From positions 8,028,501 through 8,092,500 of the forward strand of contig NZ_CP089391.1 in NCBI RefSeq assembly GCF_027594865.1: a stretch of 64,000 nucleotides of DNA. Reading direction: 5' to 3'. Below, piece after piece: positions 27,756-36,260 of this stretch. Positions within the stretch are counted from its first letter, which is position 1. Each line of letters begins with the position of its first letter. The DNA is from Bradyrhizobium xenonodulans (GTDB lineage Bacteria; Pseudomonadota; Alphaproteobacteria; Rhizobiales; Xanthobacteraceae). The notes below the pieces were generated by a model. It saw only the letters and a list, made by a program, of their open reading frames with translations. It searched no databases and was not told where the DNA came from. Both the position numbers and the translations under genes were made by a program.

Positions 27756-28910
27756 GTGCACCAGGGACGTGTCGTTTACGGCGCGATCGAGGAGGTCGTG
27801 TTCGGCCATCCGGCGGCCGCGGCTATCGTCGCACAGATGGACCGGCTGGGGACGCGCCGTGCCTTCCTGATGGTCTCGGGCACGCTGAACCGGCAAACCG
27901 ACGAAATCACCAGGATCAAGGAAGCACTCGGCGCCCGCTGCGCCGGCCTGTTCGATGCCATGCCGGCGCATACGCCGCGCGAGGCGGTGATCGCGGCCAC
28001 CAACGCCGCGCGTGAGGCGGGCGCCGACCTGATCGTCACCGTGGGCGGCGGCTCGATCACCGACGGCGCCAAGGCGGTGCAGCTCTGCCTTGCCAACGGC
28101 ATCGACGACGTCGACGGCATCGAGCGCATCCGCGTCCACAAGGGCGTCGCGCCCGAGATGAACGCGCCGAGCGTACGGCAGATCAGCGTGCCGACCACGA
28201 TCGCCGGCGGCGAGTTCAGCGCGATCGCCGGCGTCACCGACCTGCGCACGCATGTGAAGCAGATGCTGCGGCATCCGCTGACGGTGCCGCGCGCGACCAT
28301 CCTCGATCCTGCCATCACCGTGCACACGCCGGAATGTCTGTTCCTCTCCACCGGCATCCGCGCCGTCGACCATTGCGTCGAGGCGATCTGCTCGAACGAG
28401 ACGCACCCTTATGCCGATGCCCAGTCGGTCAAGGGCCTCGCCATGCTCGCCGACGCGCTGCCGCGGGTGAAGGCCGATCCTGCCGACCTCGATGCCCGCA
28501 TGGACGCGCAGATCGGCACCTGGCTGTCGATGGGGGCGCTTTCAGCCGGCGTTCCCATGGGCGCGAGCCACGGCATCGGCTACGTGCTCGGCGCGGCCTT
28601 CGACGTGCCGCACGGCTACACCTCCTGCATCATGTTGCCGGCGGTGATGCGCTGGAATGCGCGCGACAATGCCGAGCGCCAGATGATCGTCGCGGCCGCG
28701 ATGGGCTATCCCGGCCACAACGCCGCCGACGTGCTCGACGCATTCATCCGCTCGCTCGGCATGCCCCGGAGCCTGTCCGACGTGCGCGTGTCGCCGGAGC
28801 ATTTCGACGCCATCGCGGAACAAGCGATGCGCACGAACTGGATCCCGCGCAATCCGCGCAAGATCGACGGCCCCGCGCAGTTGCGCGAAATCCTGCTTCT
28901 CGCCGCATAA
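27756..28910 (+). CDS. Iron-type alcohol dehydrogenase / maleylacetate reductase-like
   Basis: 384 residues with the Fe-ADH layout: an N-terminal NAD(P)-binding part with VTVGGGSITDGAK (about residues 94-106) and a helical metal-binding half. The region that normally reads GxDAxxHAxE is GIRAVDHCVEAI, so the usual aspartate ligand is an arginine while the histidine remains; the later histidines appear in GASHGIGYVLG and DVPHGYTSC. Maleylacetate reductases of this superfamily also depart at this site. The reaction is NAD(P)-linked oxidation or reduction of an alcohol, aldehyde or keto acid in the cytoplasm. GTG at 27756 follows a strong GGGGAGGA. Sixteen bases separate it from the acyl-CoA synthetase. 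Confidence 0.85.
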   Translation: MHQGRVVYGAIEEVVFGHPAAAAIVAQMDRLGTRRAFLMVSGTLNRQTDEITRIKEALGARCAGLFDAMPAHTPREAVIAATNAAREAGADLIVTVGGGSITDGAKAVQLCLANGIDDVDGIERIRVHKGVAPEMNAPSVRQISVPTTIAGGEFSAIAGVTDLRTHVKQMLRHPLTVPRATILDPAITVHTPECLFLSTGIRAVDHCVEAICSNETHPYADAQSVKGLAMLADALPRVKADPADLDARMDAQIGTWLSMGALSAGVPMGASHGIGYVLGAAFDVPHGYTSCIMLPAVMRWNARDNAERQMIVAAAMGYPGHNAADVLDAFIRSLGMPRSLSDVRVSPEHFDAIAEQAMRTNWIPRNPRKIDGPAQLREILLLAA

Positions 28911-28926
28911 TTCACCTGGAGGACGG

Positions 28927-30477
28927 ATGTATCCCGGTCAGCATGCCCGCCTGCGCCCGCTCCAGCCCGCCTTCATCATGGCGGCGACCGGCGAGGCCGT
29001 CACCTATCGCGAACTCGATGCGCGCAGCAACCGCCTGGCGCATTTGTTCCGCAAGCACGGCTTGAAGCGGCGCGACCATTATTCGATCTTCATGGAGAAC
29101 AATTCGCGCTACCTCGAAGCCTGCGGCGCGGGCGAGCGCTCCGGGCTGTACTACACCTGCATCAATTCGTTCCTGACGCCGGGCGAGCTCGCCTATCTCC
29201 TCGTCAATAGCCAGTCGAAGATCCTGATCACGTCCGTTGCAAAGCTCGACATCGCGCGCGAGGCGATCAACGCCTGTCCGGACATCAGGCTCTGCATCGT
29301 CGCCGACGGTCCGGGCGAGAGCGATCGTATCGTCGGCCTTAAGGACGCGACCGCCGGTCTGCCGGCGACGCCGATCGCCGACGAATGGCTCGGCACCGCC
29401 ATGCTCTATTCGTCAGGCACAACGGGACGGCCGAAAGGAATCCTGCGGCCGCTGCCGGAGGAGCCGCCAAAACACAATCTGCCGCTTTTCGATTTCCTGA
29501 CCAAGCTCTGGCACTACCGCGAGGGCATGGTCTATCTGTCGCCGGCCCCGCTCTATCACTCGGCGCCGCAAGCCGCCGTGAACCTCACGATCCGCATGGG
29601 CGGCACCGTGATCATCATGGAGAGCTTCGATCCCGAGCGTTACCTCCTGCTCGTGCAGCAATGGGGCATCACCCACACCCAGCTGGTGCCGACGATGTTC
29701 TCGCGCATGCTGAAGCTGCCGGAAGAGGTGCGAAGCCGCTACGATTTGTCGTCGCTGGAGATCGCGATCCACGCCGCCGCGCCCTGCCCGGCGCTGGTCA
29801 AGGACGACATCATCAAATGGTGGGGGCCGATCATCCACGAATATTACGGCGCGACCGAAGGCCTCGGCTTCACCGCCTGCAACAGCGAAGAATGGCTTAG
29901 CCACCGCGGCACCGTCGGCAAGGTGCTGCTCGGCGACCTCCACATCCTCGACGAAAACATGCAGGCGTGCCCGACCGGCACGCCGGGCCAGGTCTGGTTC
30001 AAGACGGCCTCGCCGTTCGAATATTTCAACGACCCCGAGAAGACGAAAGAGGCGCGCTCGGCCGACGGCAGCATGAGCACGGTGGGCGACGTCGGCTATG
30101 TCGACGCGGATCGCTTTCTCTACCTGACCGATCGTGCGACCTTCATGATCATCTCCGGTGGCGTGAACATCTACCCGCAGGAATGCGAGAATCTGCTGAT
30201 CACCCATCCGAAGGTCGCCGACGCCGCGGTGTTCGGCGTGCCCAATCCCGATCTCGGCGAAGAGGTGAAGGCGGTGGTACAGCCGATGCCCGGAATCGTG
30301 CCGGGTCCCGCGTTCGCCGAGGAACTGATCGCCTTCTGCGCGAAATCGCTGTCGCGGCAGAAAGTGCCGCGCTCGGTCGACTTTGAAAAGGAGCTACCGC
30401 GGCTGCCGACGGGGAAGCTGTACAAGCGGCTGCTGCGAGATCGGTACTGGGGCAACAAGACGTCGAAGATCGTGTGA
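28927..30477 (+). CDS. AMP-forming acyl-CoA synthetase
   Basis: 516 residues of the ANL adenylating superfamily. Motifs in order: the P-loop-like MLYSSGTTGRPKGI (about residues 158-171), HTQLVPTMFSRM, the YYGATEG block, VGYVDADRFLYLTDR with the ribose-binding Asp, and the C-terminal lysine motif LPRLPTGKLYKR. It activates a carboxylic acid with ATP and CoA in the cytoplasm; the acid cannot be told. ATG at 28927 has the RBS TGGAGGA. The short gap to the dehydrogenase upstream makes a two-gene operon, and a peptide-type ABC transporter follows after 192 bases. Confidence 0.92.
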   Translation: MYPGQHARLRPLQPAFIMAATGEAVTYRELDARSNRLAHLFRKHGLKRRDHYSIFMENNSRYLEACGAGERSGLYYTCINSFLTPGELAYLLVNSQSKILITSVAKLDIAREAINACPDIRLCIVADGPGESDRIVGLKDATAGLPATPIADEWLGTAMLYSSGTTGRPKGILRPLPEEPPKHNLPLFDFLTKLWHYREGMVYLSPAPLYHSAPQAAVNLTIRMGGTVIIMESFDPERYLLLVQQWGITHTQLVPTMFSRMLKLPEEVRSRYDLSSLEIAIHAAAPCPALVKDDIIKWWGPIIHEYYGATEGLGFTACNSEEWLSHRGTVGKVLLGDLHILDENMQACPTGTPGQVWFKTASPFEYFNDPEKTKEARSADGSMSTVGDVGYVDADRFLYLTDRATFMIISGGVNIYPQECENLLITHPKVADAAVFGVPNPDLGEEVKAVVQPMPGIVPGPAFAEELIAFCAKSLSRQKVPRSVDFEKELPRLPTGKLYKRLLRDRYWGNKTSKIV

Positions 30478-30519
30478 GAAGCAGGCACACATTACAGTTC
30501 CGCGACCTGTTCGCACCTG

Positions 30520-30540
30520 CACTCTCACATGATGAGAGTG
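30520..30540. promoter_or_regulatory. Perfect 8-bp palindrome upstream of the ABC operon
   Basis: CACTCTCA and TGAGAGTG flank a five-base centre (CATGA). It lies 43 bases after the synthetase stop and about 130 bases before the binding-protein start. No T-run follows, so a regulator-binding site is as likely as a transcript end. Confidence 0.35.
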
Positions 30541-30669
30541 TGAAACCCTGCGGCCTTCCGTCATCCGAATTGTCGAGGCGGCTGCTGGCCTTGCGGGTTG
30601 CCTCGCTGCGCGCGCGTCGCTATCGTCCGACAAACAGGCCGAAAAGGCCGTTGTCCAGGGAGGATGAGC

Positions 30670-32268
30670 ATGCGGAGCGTGTGGGCGCTCGCCGTAGTGG
30701 CGGCGCTATCTGTGCTGACGGCCTCAACCACCACGCTCGCCGGCGAGCCCAAGCAGGGCGGGATCCTGCGGATCTATCACCGCGACAGTCCGGCGAACGC
30801 CTCGATTCTCGAGGGCGCGACCTATTCGGTCAACGTGCCGTTCATGGGGGTATTCAACAACCTCGTCATCTACGACCAGCACAAAGCGCAGAACAGTCCC
30901 GACAGCATCAAGCCTGAACTTGCGGAAAGCTGGTCCTGGAGCGGCGACAACAAGAAGCTGACGTTCAAGCTGCGCCAGGGCGTCAAGTGGCATGACGGCA
31001 AGCCATTCACATCGGCCGACGTCAAATGCTCCTTCGACCTGCTGATGGGCAAATCGCAGCAGAAGCTCCGGCAGAACCCTCGCAAGACCTGGTACGAACA
31101 GGTCAACGACGTCACGCCCAACGGCGACTTCGAGGTGTCCTTCGACCTGAAGCGGCCGCAACCCTCGTTACTGGCGATGCTCGCCTCCGGCTACACGCCG
31201 GTTTATCCCTGCCATGTCTCGCCGGCGGAGATGCGCACCCATCCGATCGGGACCGGGCCGTTCAAATTCGTCGAGTTCAAGGCCAATGAATCGATCAAGC
31301 TCGCTCGAAACCCGGACTACTGGAGGAAGGGCCTGCCCCATCTCGACGGCGTCGAGTACACGATCATCACGAACCGCTCGACCGCCATCCTCGCCTTCGT
31401 CGCCGGAAAGTTCGACATGACTTTCCCGACGCATATCACCATCCCGCTGCTCAAGGACATCAAATCGCAGGCGCCGAACGCGACTTGCGTCGTCGAACCG
31501 ACCAACGTTTCGACCAACATCATCGTCAATTCGACCGCGCCGCCGTTCGACAACATCGACATTCGCCGCGCGATGGCGATGGCGCTCGATCGCAAGGCCT
31601 TCGTCGACATCCTGTTCGAGGGCCAGGCCGATGTCGGCGGCACCATGCTGCCACCGCCGCAAGGCATCTGGGGCATGCCCAAGGACAAGCTTGCGACCAT
31701 TCCCGGCTATGGTCCGGACGTGAATGCGAACCGGGAGGAAGCAAAGAAGCTGATGCAGAAGGCGGGCTACGGCCCCGACAAGCATCTCGCGGTGAAGGTC
31801 TCGACGCGCAATCTCGCGGAATATCGCGATCCCGCGGTGATCCTGATCGACCAGCTCAAGAGCATCTATATCGACGGCGAGCTCGACGTCGTCGAAACCG
31901 CGAACTGGTTCCCGAAAGTCGCGCGCAAGGACTACATGCTCGGCCTCAATCTGACCGGCAATTCCGTCGACGATCCCGACCAGTCCTTTTACGAAAACTA
32001 TTCCTGCGGCTCCGAGCGGAACTACACCAATTACTGCAACAAGGAGATCGAGAAGCTGTTCGACGCGCAGTCGCAGGAGACCGACGTCAACAAGCGCAAG
32101 CAACTGGTCTGGGAGATCGACAAGAAGCTCCAGGAGGACGTGGCCCGCCCCATCATCTTCCATGCGCGGGCCGGCAGCTGCTGGCAGCCCTATGTGAAGG
32201 GGGTCACGATCATGTCGAACAGCTCCTATAACGGCTTTCGCTACGAGGATGTCTGGATGGACAAGTAG
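30670..32268 (+). CDS. Peptide/nickel-type ABC transporter substrate-binding protein
   Basis: 532 residues: a signal peptide (MRSVWALAVVAALSVLTAS, cleavage near TLAGEP) then the family 5 (DppA/OppA) binding fold, with PELAESWSWSGDNKKLTFKL, the FKLRQGVKWHDGKPFTSADV block (about residues 98-117) and GTGPFKFVEF. It captures a peptide, opine or similar solute in the periplasm. AGGGAGG at 30657-30663 is six bases before ATG 30670 and directly abuts ATG 30664, so the former start is preferred. It is the first of five genes of a complete importer. Confidence 0.93.
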   Translation: MRSVWALAVVAALSVLTASTTTLAGEPKQGGILRIYHRDSPANASILEGATYSVNVPFMGVFNNLVIYDQHKAQNSPDSIKPELAESWSWSGDNKKLTFKLRQGVKWHDGKPFTSADVKCSFDLLMGKSQQKLRQNPRKTWYEQVNDVTPNGDFEVSFDLKRPQPSLLAMLASGYTPVYPCHVSPAEMRTHPIGTGPFKFVEFKANESIKLARNPDYWRKGLPHLDGVEYTIITNRSTAILAFVAGKFDMTFPTHITIPLLKDIKSQAPNATCVVEPTNVSTNIIVNSTAPPFDNIDIRRAMAMALDRKAFVDILFEGQADVGGTMLPPPQGIWGMPKDKLATIPGYGPDVNANREEAKKLMQKAGYGPDKHLAVKVSTRNLAEYRDPAVILIDQLKSIYIDGELDVVETANWFPKVARKDYMLGLNLTGNSVDDPDQSFYENYSCGSERNYTNYCNKEIEKLFDAQSQETDVNKRKQLVWEIDKKLQEDVARPIIFHARAGSCWQPYVKGVTIMSNSSYNGFRYEDVWMDK

Positions 32269-32303
32269 CGCGGGCGGCTGACGGGTTCGACGGGAGGCGA
32301 TGC

Positions 32304-33251
32304 ATGTTTGCCTATCTGGTGCGGCGCCTGTTCCTGATGCTCGTGACCCTGTTCGGGATCTCGGTCGTCATCTTCTTCCTGCTGCGCATCGTGCCCGGCA
32401 ACATCGTCGACATCCTGTTTGCCGCGGCCGGCTACGTCGATCCCGCCGACAAGGCCAATCTGGAGAAGGAGCTCGGCATCGATCAGCCGCTGATCGTGCA
32501 ATATTGGCACTGGATCAGCGGCTTTCTGCGCGGCGACTTCGGCTACTCCTACGTCTCAGAGAAGCCGGCGCTGCAGGAGATTTTGCCGCGGATTCCGATC
32601 ACCGCGCGGCTTGCCGGCCTGGCGCTGTTGTTCTCGGCGTCGATCGGCATTCCCTTAGGCGTCATCAGCGCGGTGAAGCAGGGCACAAGGCTCGACTACG
32701 GCTTGCGCGTCGTCAGCCTCAGCGGCTTGTCGCTGCCCTCGTTCTGGCTCGGCCTGCTCATCCTCACCGCCTCGGTGGCGATGTTCGGCCAGATGCCGAT
32801 CTTCAATCCCAATCCGCAGACCTGGCTCGAAGCCTTCGCGACCTATGCCGTGCCCGCCGCCGCCGTCGGCTTCCGCAGCGCCGCGCTGACCATGCGCATC
32901 ACCCGCTCCTCGATGCTGGAGGTGCTGCGGCAGGATTACATCCGCACCGCCCGCGCCAAGGGCGCCTCCGATGCCGCCGTGAATTATCAGCACGCGCTGA
33001 AGAACGCGATCCTGCCCGTCATCACCGTGATCGGCATCGAGGCGGCGTTCCTGATCGGCGGCCTGATCGTGACCGAGACCGTGTTCAACATCCCCGGCGT
33101 CGCGCGCTTTCTGGTCGAGGCGATCCGCTGGCGCGACTATCCGATCGTGCAGAACCTCGTGATGCTGATTGCCGTCGTCGTGGTGAGCGCGAATTTCATC
33201 GTCGATATGCTGTACGCGGTGTTCGACCCGCGGATCAGGTACACGGATTAG
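32304..33251 (+). CDS. ABC transporter permease (DppB-like)
   Basis: 315 residues with six hydrophobic helices. It begins MFAYLVRRLFLMLVTLFGIS, the standard opening of DppB/OppB permeases, continues with the periplasmic LGIDQPLIVQYWHWISGFLRG and the EAA loop YIRTARAKGASDAAV (about residues 212-226) that docks on the ATPase. It forms half of the inner-membrane channel of the importer. It follows the binding-protein gene after 35 bases with GGGAGG as RBS. Confidence 0.94.
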   Translation: MFAYLVRRLFLMLVTLFGISVVIFFLLRIVPGNIVDILFAAAGYVDPADKANLEKELGIDQPLIVQYWHWISGFLRGDFGYSYVSEKPALQEILPRIPITARLAGLALLFSASIGIPLGVISAVKQGTRLDYGLRVVSLSGLSLPSFWLGLLILTASVAMFGQMPIFNPNPQTWLEAFATYAVPAAAVGFRSAALTMRITRSSMLEVLRQDYIRTARAKGASDAAVNYQHALKNAILPVITVIGIEAAFLIGGLIVTETVFNIPGVARFLVEAIRWRDYPIVQNLVMLIAVVVVSANFIVDMLYAVFDPRIRYTD

Positions 33252-33260
33252 GAGAGCTGT

Positions 33261-34154
33261 TTGGCCGCGATCGACTTTGACGTTGAACTGAGGCGCGCCG
33301 GAGCGCACGCGACCGGCGGCTGGCGGCGCGTGCTGTTCCTGGCGCAGCGCCACGTGCTGGGCGCGGCCGGGCTGATCATTATGGCGGTGTTCGTGCTGAC
33401 GGCGATCTTCGCCGACTTCATCGCGCGCTATGATCCCCTCACGGTCGATGCCGCGCGTGCGCTGGCGCGCCCAAGCTTGGCGCACTGGATGGGCACGGAC
33501 TCCTTCGGCCGCGACGTGTTCAGCCGCATCATCCACGGCGCGCGGATCTCGCTCGCGGTCGGGATCGGCTCGACCGCGCTCGGCGGCACCATCGGCGTGA
33601 TCGTCGGACTGACCTCCGGCTATCTCTCCGGCTGGGTCGATCTCGTGTTTCAGCGCATCTCCGACGTCCTCCAGGCGTTGCCGCTGCTGGTGCTGGCCCT
33701 GATCATGACGGCCGCGCTCGGGCCATCGCTGCCGAATGTCATCCTGGCCATTGCCATTCCGCTGATCCCGACCGTCTCGCGTGTCACCCGCGCCAACACG
33801 CTGGCGCTGCGTGAACTGCCATTCGTCGAGGCCGCCAAGTCGATCGGCATGAGCGAGGTGCGGATCGCGCTGCGCCATGTGCTGCCGAACACGCTGGCGC
33901 CGCTGATCGTGCTGGCGACCGCGCAGCTCGGCTCGACCATCCTGACCGAGGCCTCGCTCTCCTTCCTCGGCCTCGGCATTCCCGAGCCTTATCCGTCGTG
34001 GGGCCGCATGCTCTCCGAATCTGCCGCCGAATATGTCCGCACAGCGCCGTGGCTGGTGATCTTCCCGGGCATCGCCATCAGCCTCGCCGTGTTCGGCGCC
34101 AATTTGTTCGGCGACGCCCTGCGCGACATCCTCGATCCCCGGCAGCGCGGCTGA
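33261..34154 (+). CDS. ABC transporter permease (DppC-like)
   Basis: 297 residues. An N-terminal cytoplasmic tail and first helix (GLIIMAVFVLTAIFADFIA) precede HWMGTDSFGRDVFSRIIHGA, the diagnostic DppC/OppC block, and an EAA loop FVEAAKSIGMSEVRIALRHV (about residues 190-209). It is the second channel subunit. The start is TTG at 33261, placed by GGAGAG just upstream; no ATG fits before the tail. Its stop overlaps the next start (TGATG at 34152-34156). Confidence 0.93.
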   Translation: MAAIDFDVELRRAGAHATGGWRRVLFLAQRHVLGAAGLIIMAVFVLTAIFADFIARYDPLTVDAARALARPSLAHWMGTDSFGRDVFSRIIHGARISLAVGIGSTALGGTIGVIVGLTSGYLSGWVDLVFQRISDVLQALPLLVLALIMTAALGPSLPNVILAIAIPLIPTVSRVTRANTLALRELPFVEAAKSIGMSEVRIALRHVLPNTLAPLIVLATAQLGSTILTEASLSFLGLGIPEPYPSWGRMLSESAAEYVRTAPWLVIFPGIAISLAVFGANLFGDALRDILDPRQRG

Positions 34155-35158
34155 TGGCTGATCAATCCAATCTCGTGCTCGAGGTGAAGAACCTGAAGAC
34201 GGTGTTCTTCACGAATTCCGGCCTGTTCAAGGCGGTTGATGACATTTCATTCACCGTGAAGCGCGGCGAGACGCTGGCGATCGTGGGCGAATCCGGTTGC
34301 GGCAAGAGCGTCACTGCGCTGTCGCTGATGCGGCTCGTCCCCGATCCGCCCGGCCGCATTGTCGGCGGCTCGATCTCGCTCGAAGGCACCGATCTGCTGG
34401 CGCTGGACGAGGCCGGGATGCGTGCTGTCAGGGGCAACCGCATCTCCATGATCTTCCAGGAGCCGATGACGTCGCTCAACCCGGTGATGCGGATCGGCGA
34501 CCAGATCGTCGAGGCCGTGCGGCTGCATCGGAACCTGTCCAACCGCGAGGCGCAGGACGTCGCAGTCGAGATGCTGCGGCTGGTGCGCATTCCTGAACCG
34601 GCCCGGCGCGCGCGCGAGTATCCGCATCAGCTCTCCGGCGGCATGCGCCAGCGCGCGATGATCGCGATGGCGCTGGCCTGCCGGCCGGCGCTGCTGATCG
34701 CGGACGAGCCGACCACCGCGCTCGACGTCACCATCCAGGCGCAGATTCTGGCGCTGATCCTCGATCTCCAGAAGGAGCTCGGCACCGGCCTCGTGCTGAT
34801 CACGCATGATCTCGGCGTCGTCGCGCAGACCGCGCAGCGCGTGATCGTGATGTATGCGGGGCGGAAGGTCGAGGAAGCCAGTGTCGAGGCGCTGTTCGCC
34901 GCGCCAAAGCATCCCTATACGCGCGGGCTGATGGCCTCGATCCCGGCCGTGCCGGCCCCCGGCGTCGCCGCGCAGGAGCGGCTCAACGAAATCCCCGGCA
35001 CCGTGCCCTCGCTGGTGCGCCTGCCCAAGGGCTGTGCATTCGCACCGCGCTGCAAGCTCGCGATCAAACGCTGCGAGGAATATCCGCCGCTCATGGACTG
35101 GGGCGGCGGCCACCTTGCCGCCTGCTGGCGTGCGGCTGAAGTGGCGGAGGTGGCATGA
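34154..35158 (+). CDS. ABC transporter ATP-binding protein (DppD-like)
   Basis: 334 residues. Walker A GESGCGKS (about residues 42-49), Q-loop [11 protein letters not shown], signature LSGGMRQR, Walker [13 protein letters not shown] and the switch ITHDLG. The C-terminal oligopeptide-transporter extension carries a cysteine cluster ([20 protein letters not shown]) of the kind that binds an iron-sulfur centre in Dpp/Opp ATPases. It powers the importer with the next protein as heterodimer. Start and stop overlap neighbouring genes. Confidence 0.94.
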   Translation: MADQSNLVLEVKNLKTVFFTNSGLFKAVDDISFTVKRGETLAIVGESGCGKSVTALSLMRLVPDPPGRIVGGSISLEGTDLLALDEAGMRAVRGNRISMIFQEPMTSLNPVMRIGDQIVEAVRLHRNLSNREAQDVAVEMLRLVRIPEPARRAREYPHQLSGGMRQRAMIAMALACRPALLIADEPTTALDVTIQAQILALILDLQKELGTGLVLITHDLGVVAQTAQRVIVMYAGRKVEEASVEALFAAPKHPYTRGLMASIPAVPAPGVAAQERLNEIPGTVPSLVRLPKGCAFAPRCKLAIKRCEEYPPLMDWGGGHLAACWRAAEVAEVA

Positions 35159-36150
35159 CCGAGGCGTTGCTCGAAGTCATCGATCTCAAGAAGCACTATC
35201 CGGTGCGCGCCGGCGTGCTGCGCCGGCAGGTCGGCACCGTCCATTCGGTCGACGGCGTCTCGTTCTCGCTTCATGCCGGCGAGACATTGGGGCTGGTCGG
35301 CGAATCCGGCTGCGGGAAATCGACCGTGGCGCGCAGCGTGCTGCGGCTGGTCGAGCCGACCTCCGGCCAGATCCGTCTCGACGGCGAGGACATTACCCGT
35401 CTCTCCAAGACCGCGCTGCGCCCGTACCGGCGCTCGATGCAGATCGTGTTCCAGGACCCGTTCGCCTCGCTCAATCCGCGCATGACCGCGGGCGACATCG
35501 TCGGCGAGCCGCTCGCCGTACACGGCCTCGCGACCGGCAAGGCGCTGGAGGCGCGGGTCGCAAAGCTGTTCGAGCAGGTGGGACTGCGGCCCGACCAGAT
35601 GCGTAACTTTCCGCATCAGTTCTCCGGCGGCCAGCGCCAGCGCATCTGCATCGCACGGGCGCTTGCGCTGGAGCCACGGCTGATCGTCTGCGACGAGCCG
35701 GTGTCCGCGCTCGACGTCTCGATCCAGGCGCAGGTGATCAATCTCCTGATCGACCTGCAGCGCCAGCACGGCTTCTCCTATCTCTTCATCGCGCACGACC
35801 TCGCCGTGGTCGCCCATATCAGCCACCGCGTCGCCGTGATGTATCTCGGCCGCATCGTCGAGATCGCCGACAAGGACGAGTTGTTCCGCAATCCCAGGCA
35901 TCCCTACACGCAGGCCCTGCTCGCCTCCGTGCCGATCGCCAATCCGCTCGCAAAGAAGCTCGCCCCGCTGGTCGACGGCGACGTGCCGAGCCCGGTCAAT
36001 CCGCCGTCCGGCTGCGCGTTTCACACCCGCTGCCGGTTTGCGATGGAGCGGTGCAAGACCGAGCGGCCGGCGCTGGTGGACGCGGGTGCCGGGCACCAGG
36101 TGGCGTGCTTGCTCAATGAGGGGACGGGGCGGAGCAACGCGATCCCGTAG
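35155..36150 (+). CDS. ABC transporter ATP-binding protein (DppF-like)
   Basis: 331 residues, partner ATPase of the preceding protein. It begins with the DppF-type [20 protein letters not shown], then Walker [10 protein letters not shown] (about residues 49-57), [16 protein letters not shown], signature FSGGQRQR, Walker [13 protein letters not shown], and the C-terminal cysteine region ([16 protein letters not shown]). ATG at 35155 overlaps the previous stop (ATGA). Its own TAG stop is the first part of a palindromic repeat (36147-36239), so the operon ends there. Confidence 0.94.
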   Translation: MTEALLEVIDLKKHYPVRAGVLRRQVGTVHSVDGVSFSLHAGETLGLVGESGCGKSTVARSVLRLVEPTSGQIRLDGEDITRLSKTALRPYRRSMQIVFQDPFASLNPRMTAGDIVGEPLAVHGLATGKALEARVAKLFEQVGLRPDQMRNFPHQFSGGQRQRICIARALALEPRLIVCDEPVSALDVSIQAQVINLLIDLQRQHGFSYLFIAHDLAVVAHISHRVAVMYLGRIVEIADKDELFRNPRHPYTQALLASVPIANPLAKKLAPLVDGDVPSPVNPPSGCAFHTRCRFAMERCKTERPALVDAGAGHQVACLLNEGTGRSNAIP

Positions 36151-36239
36151 GGTGGGCAAAGCGTAGTGTGCCCACCATCGGTGCGTAGAATCGCCGGCAT
36201 TCCGTGGGCACGGCGCTTCGCACCTATGCCCACCCTACG
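36147..36239. repeat. GTAGGGTGGGCAAAGCG-type palindromic repeat, copy 1
   Basis: Left arm GTAGGGTGGGCAAAGCGTAG and right arm ATGCCCACCCTAC pair, with inner arms GTGTGCCCAC and GTGGGCACGGCGCTTCGCAC. The repeat overlaps the stop codon of the upstream gene and fills the gap to the convergent carboxylase gene ending at 36261. A related copy lies at 40910-41002. Confidence 0.8.
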
Positions 36240-36260
36240 ATAACTCGTTGCGCTGCTCCG

